Positions 62,877-64,000 of a DNA stretch of 64,000 bases are shown here, piece by piece (within the stretch, counting starts at the first letter, position 1; each line of letters begins with the position of its first letter). Below the pieces are notes generated by a model. It made no database searches and was not told the origin of the DNA. It saw only the letters and a program-made list of their open reading frames with translations. The DNA comes from JAHECE01 sp963780675. Lineage in GTDB: Bacteria > Actinomycetota > Actinomycetes > Actinomycetales > JAHECE01. A program made the translations under genes and the position numbers. Location of the stretch: the NCBI GenBank assembly GCA_963780675.1, contig CAWACR010000010.1:558001-622000 (forward strand), read 5' to 3'.

Positions 62877-64000
62877 CTAGAGGCCGAGTTCCTCGGCCGG
62901 TCCAGTAGCCCGTGTCGACGAGCACCGACTCGACGTTGCTCCTTGACGATGATCGCGACTCGAGCAGGTACGACGGAACGACCTTCACGCCGTTGTCGTA
63001 CGTCTCGGTGTCGTTGACCTCGGGCTCTTCACCGTTGAGGATCGCGTCGACCATGGCCACGGCGACCTTGCGCGAGCTCCCGGGTGTCCTTGAAGATCGT
63101 CGCGAACTGCTCGCCCGCGAGGATCGCCTTGACCGAGGCGATCTCGGCGTCCTGACCGGTGACGATCGGCCACGGCACGGTCGCCGAGCCGTAGCCGGCG
63201 TTCTGTGAGCGCCGTGATGATGCCGCGCGAGAGGCCGTCGTACGGCGAGAGGACGCCGTCGACCTGTCGAGCCGTCGGAGTAGTGTCGCCGTCAGAAGGT
63301 CCTCCATGCGGTTCTGGGCGGTCTCGCCGGTCCCAGCGCAGGGTCGCGACCTGCTCGATGTCGGTCTGGCCCGACTTCACGACGAGCGTTCCGTCGTCGA
63401 TGAGCGGCTGGAGGACGGACATCGCGCCGTTGAAGAAGAAGAACGCGTTGTTGTCGTCGAGCGAGCCGGCGAACAGCTCGATGTTGAACGGACCGGTCGG
63501 CGCGTCCGCCATCGGGCGCCGTCGAGCTCGGTCAGGCCGAGGCCGTACGAGCAGCGACGTGGCCTGCTGCACGCCGACCTTGAAGTTGTCGAACGTCACG
63601 TAGAAGTCGACGTTCTCGGTGTCGCGGATGAGGCGGTCGTAGGCGATGACGGGGATGCCCGTTGTCCGCGGCCGTCTGCAGCTGGCTGCGTCAGCGCGGT
63701 GCCGTCGATCGCCGCGATGATCAGGCACGTCTGCGCCGTTGGTGATCATGTTGTCGATCTGGCTGACCTGGGTGGGGATGTCGTCCTCCGCGTACTGCAG
63801 GTCGACGGCGTATCCCTGCTCCTCGAGCTGCGCCTTGACGGCGTTGCCGTCGGCGATCCAGCGCTCGGACGTCTTCGTCGGCATCGCGACGCCGACCGTC
63901 ACGTCGCCGTCGTCGGTCGAGCCCCCGCCGCCGCTACCGCCGGTCGCGCCGCCGCCGCCGCAGGCCGCGAGCACAAGAGCCACAGACGCGCCGAGGGCGA
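62877..64000 (-). CDS. chvE: sugar-binding lipoprotein, ChvE type, partial (frameshifts; N-terminus beyond right edge)
   Basis: The substrate-binding subunit of the sugar importer. A signal peptide enters from the right edge and ends in the lipobox VLAAC, followed by a Gly/Ser linker and the periplasmic-binding fold: VGVAMPTKTSERWIADGNAV, QYAEDDIPTQVSQIDNMITN, VDFYVTFDNFKVGVQQATSL, IELFAGSLDDNNAFFFF, VDGVLSPYDGLSRGIITAL and VTGQDAEIASVKAILAGEQF. These match the multiple-sugar-binding ChvE group. Several indels break the frame. The stop TAG at 62877-62879 follows EELGL after correction. Confidence 0.84.

Overview
This 64 kb window comes from a very high-GC actinobacterium. Micrococcales is the best fit, probably near Cellulomonadaceae. 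The evidence is strong G/C at third codon positions, frequent GTG starts, ATGA/GTGA gene overlaps, many promoters set for leaderless transcripts, a menaquinone pathway with MenJ-type reductase, the tiny ribosomal protein bS22, and synteny that I recall from other Actinobacteria. No rRNA, tRNA, CRISPR array, insertion sequence or prophage was seen. The species call is inference.

Layout. (1) 1-8463, minus strand: a surface-protein operon with a 2021-residue Ig-like/fibronectin III protein, a small lipoprotein, a MoxR ATPase and a DUF58 protein that runs off the left edge. (2) 8873-13207: a secreted PIG-L-type deacetylase carrying four discoidin-like and six PKD-like repeats. (3) 13373-32505, minus strand: one long operon menJ-nuoABCDEFGHIJKLMN-grcC, encoding complex I flanked by a menaquinone reductase and the polyprenyl-tail synthase. 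(4) 32592-43710: the rest of the menaquinone pathway (menG, menF, menD, menC, menB, menE, menA), interrupted by an HtrA-like protease and a DUF3048 lipoprotein. (5) 43790-49437: two small membrane proteins, then a system II cytochrome c maturation operon (histidine phosphatase, resA, ccdA, resB, ccsB). (6) 49572-55543: YceI, a glutaredoxin-like protein, a HAD phosphatase, bS22, an HTH protein, an AcuC deacetylase, the potassium uptake pair trkH-trkA and a small membrane protein. (7) 55697-64000: transketolase, an aldose epimerase, a hypothetical protein and a ChvE-MmsAB type sugar ABC transporter that runs off the right edge.

Functionally, the middle of the window is an electron-transfer island. 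Chorismate goes to menaquinone (menF, D, C, E, B, A, G, J, with the tail from grcC), complex I reduces menaquinone, and the ccs/res genes mature the cytochromes c that act downstream. The right part handles sugar uptake and pentose metabolism.

The most interesting observation is that the lipoprotein gene at 1887-2360 looks like a chimera: its 5' end, including the ribosome binding site, matches the start of moxR, and its 3' end matches the C-terminal domain of the giant neighbour. This is what a tandem duplication spanning the giant-moxR junction would leave. Other observations are nested palindromes between convergent genes sharing the same arm sequence, a candidate iron box ahead of the complex I operon, four exactly phased 11-bp repeats ahead of the protease, paired inverted repeats ahead of yceI, a candidate LacI-type operator between tkt and galM, and a near-identical 416-bp repeat inside the PIG-L gene.

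Caution: 20.9-31.7 kb and 60-64 kb contain many single-base indels that break otherwise conserved genes; a few more lie in menB, resB, tkt and the gene at 55313. I read these as sequence errors. Coordinates there are gene spans and do not imply continuous reading frames.
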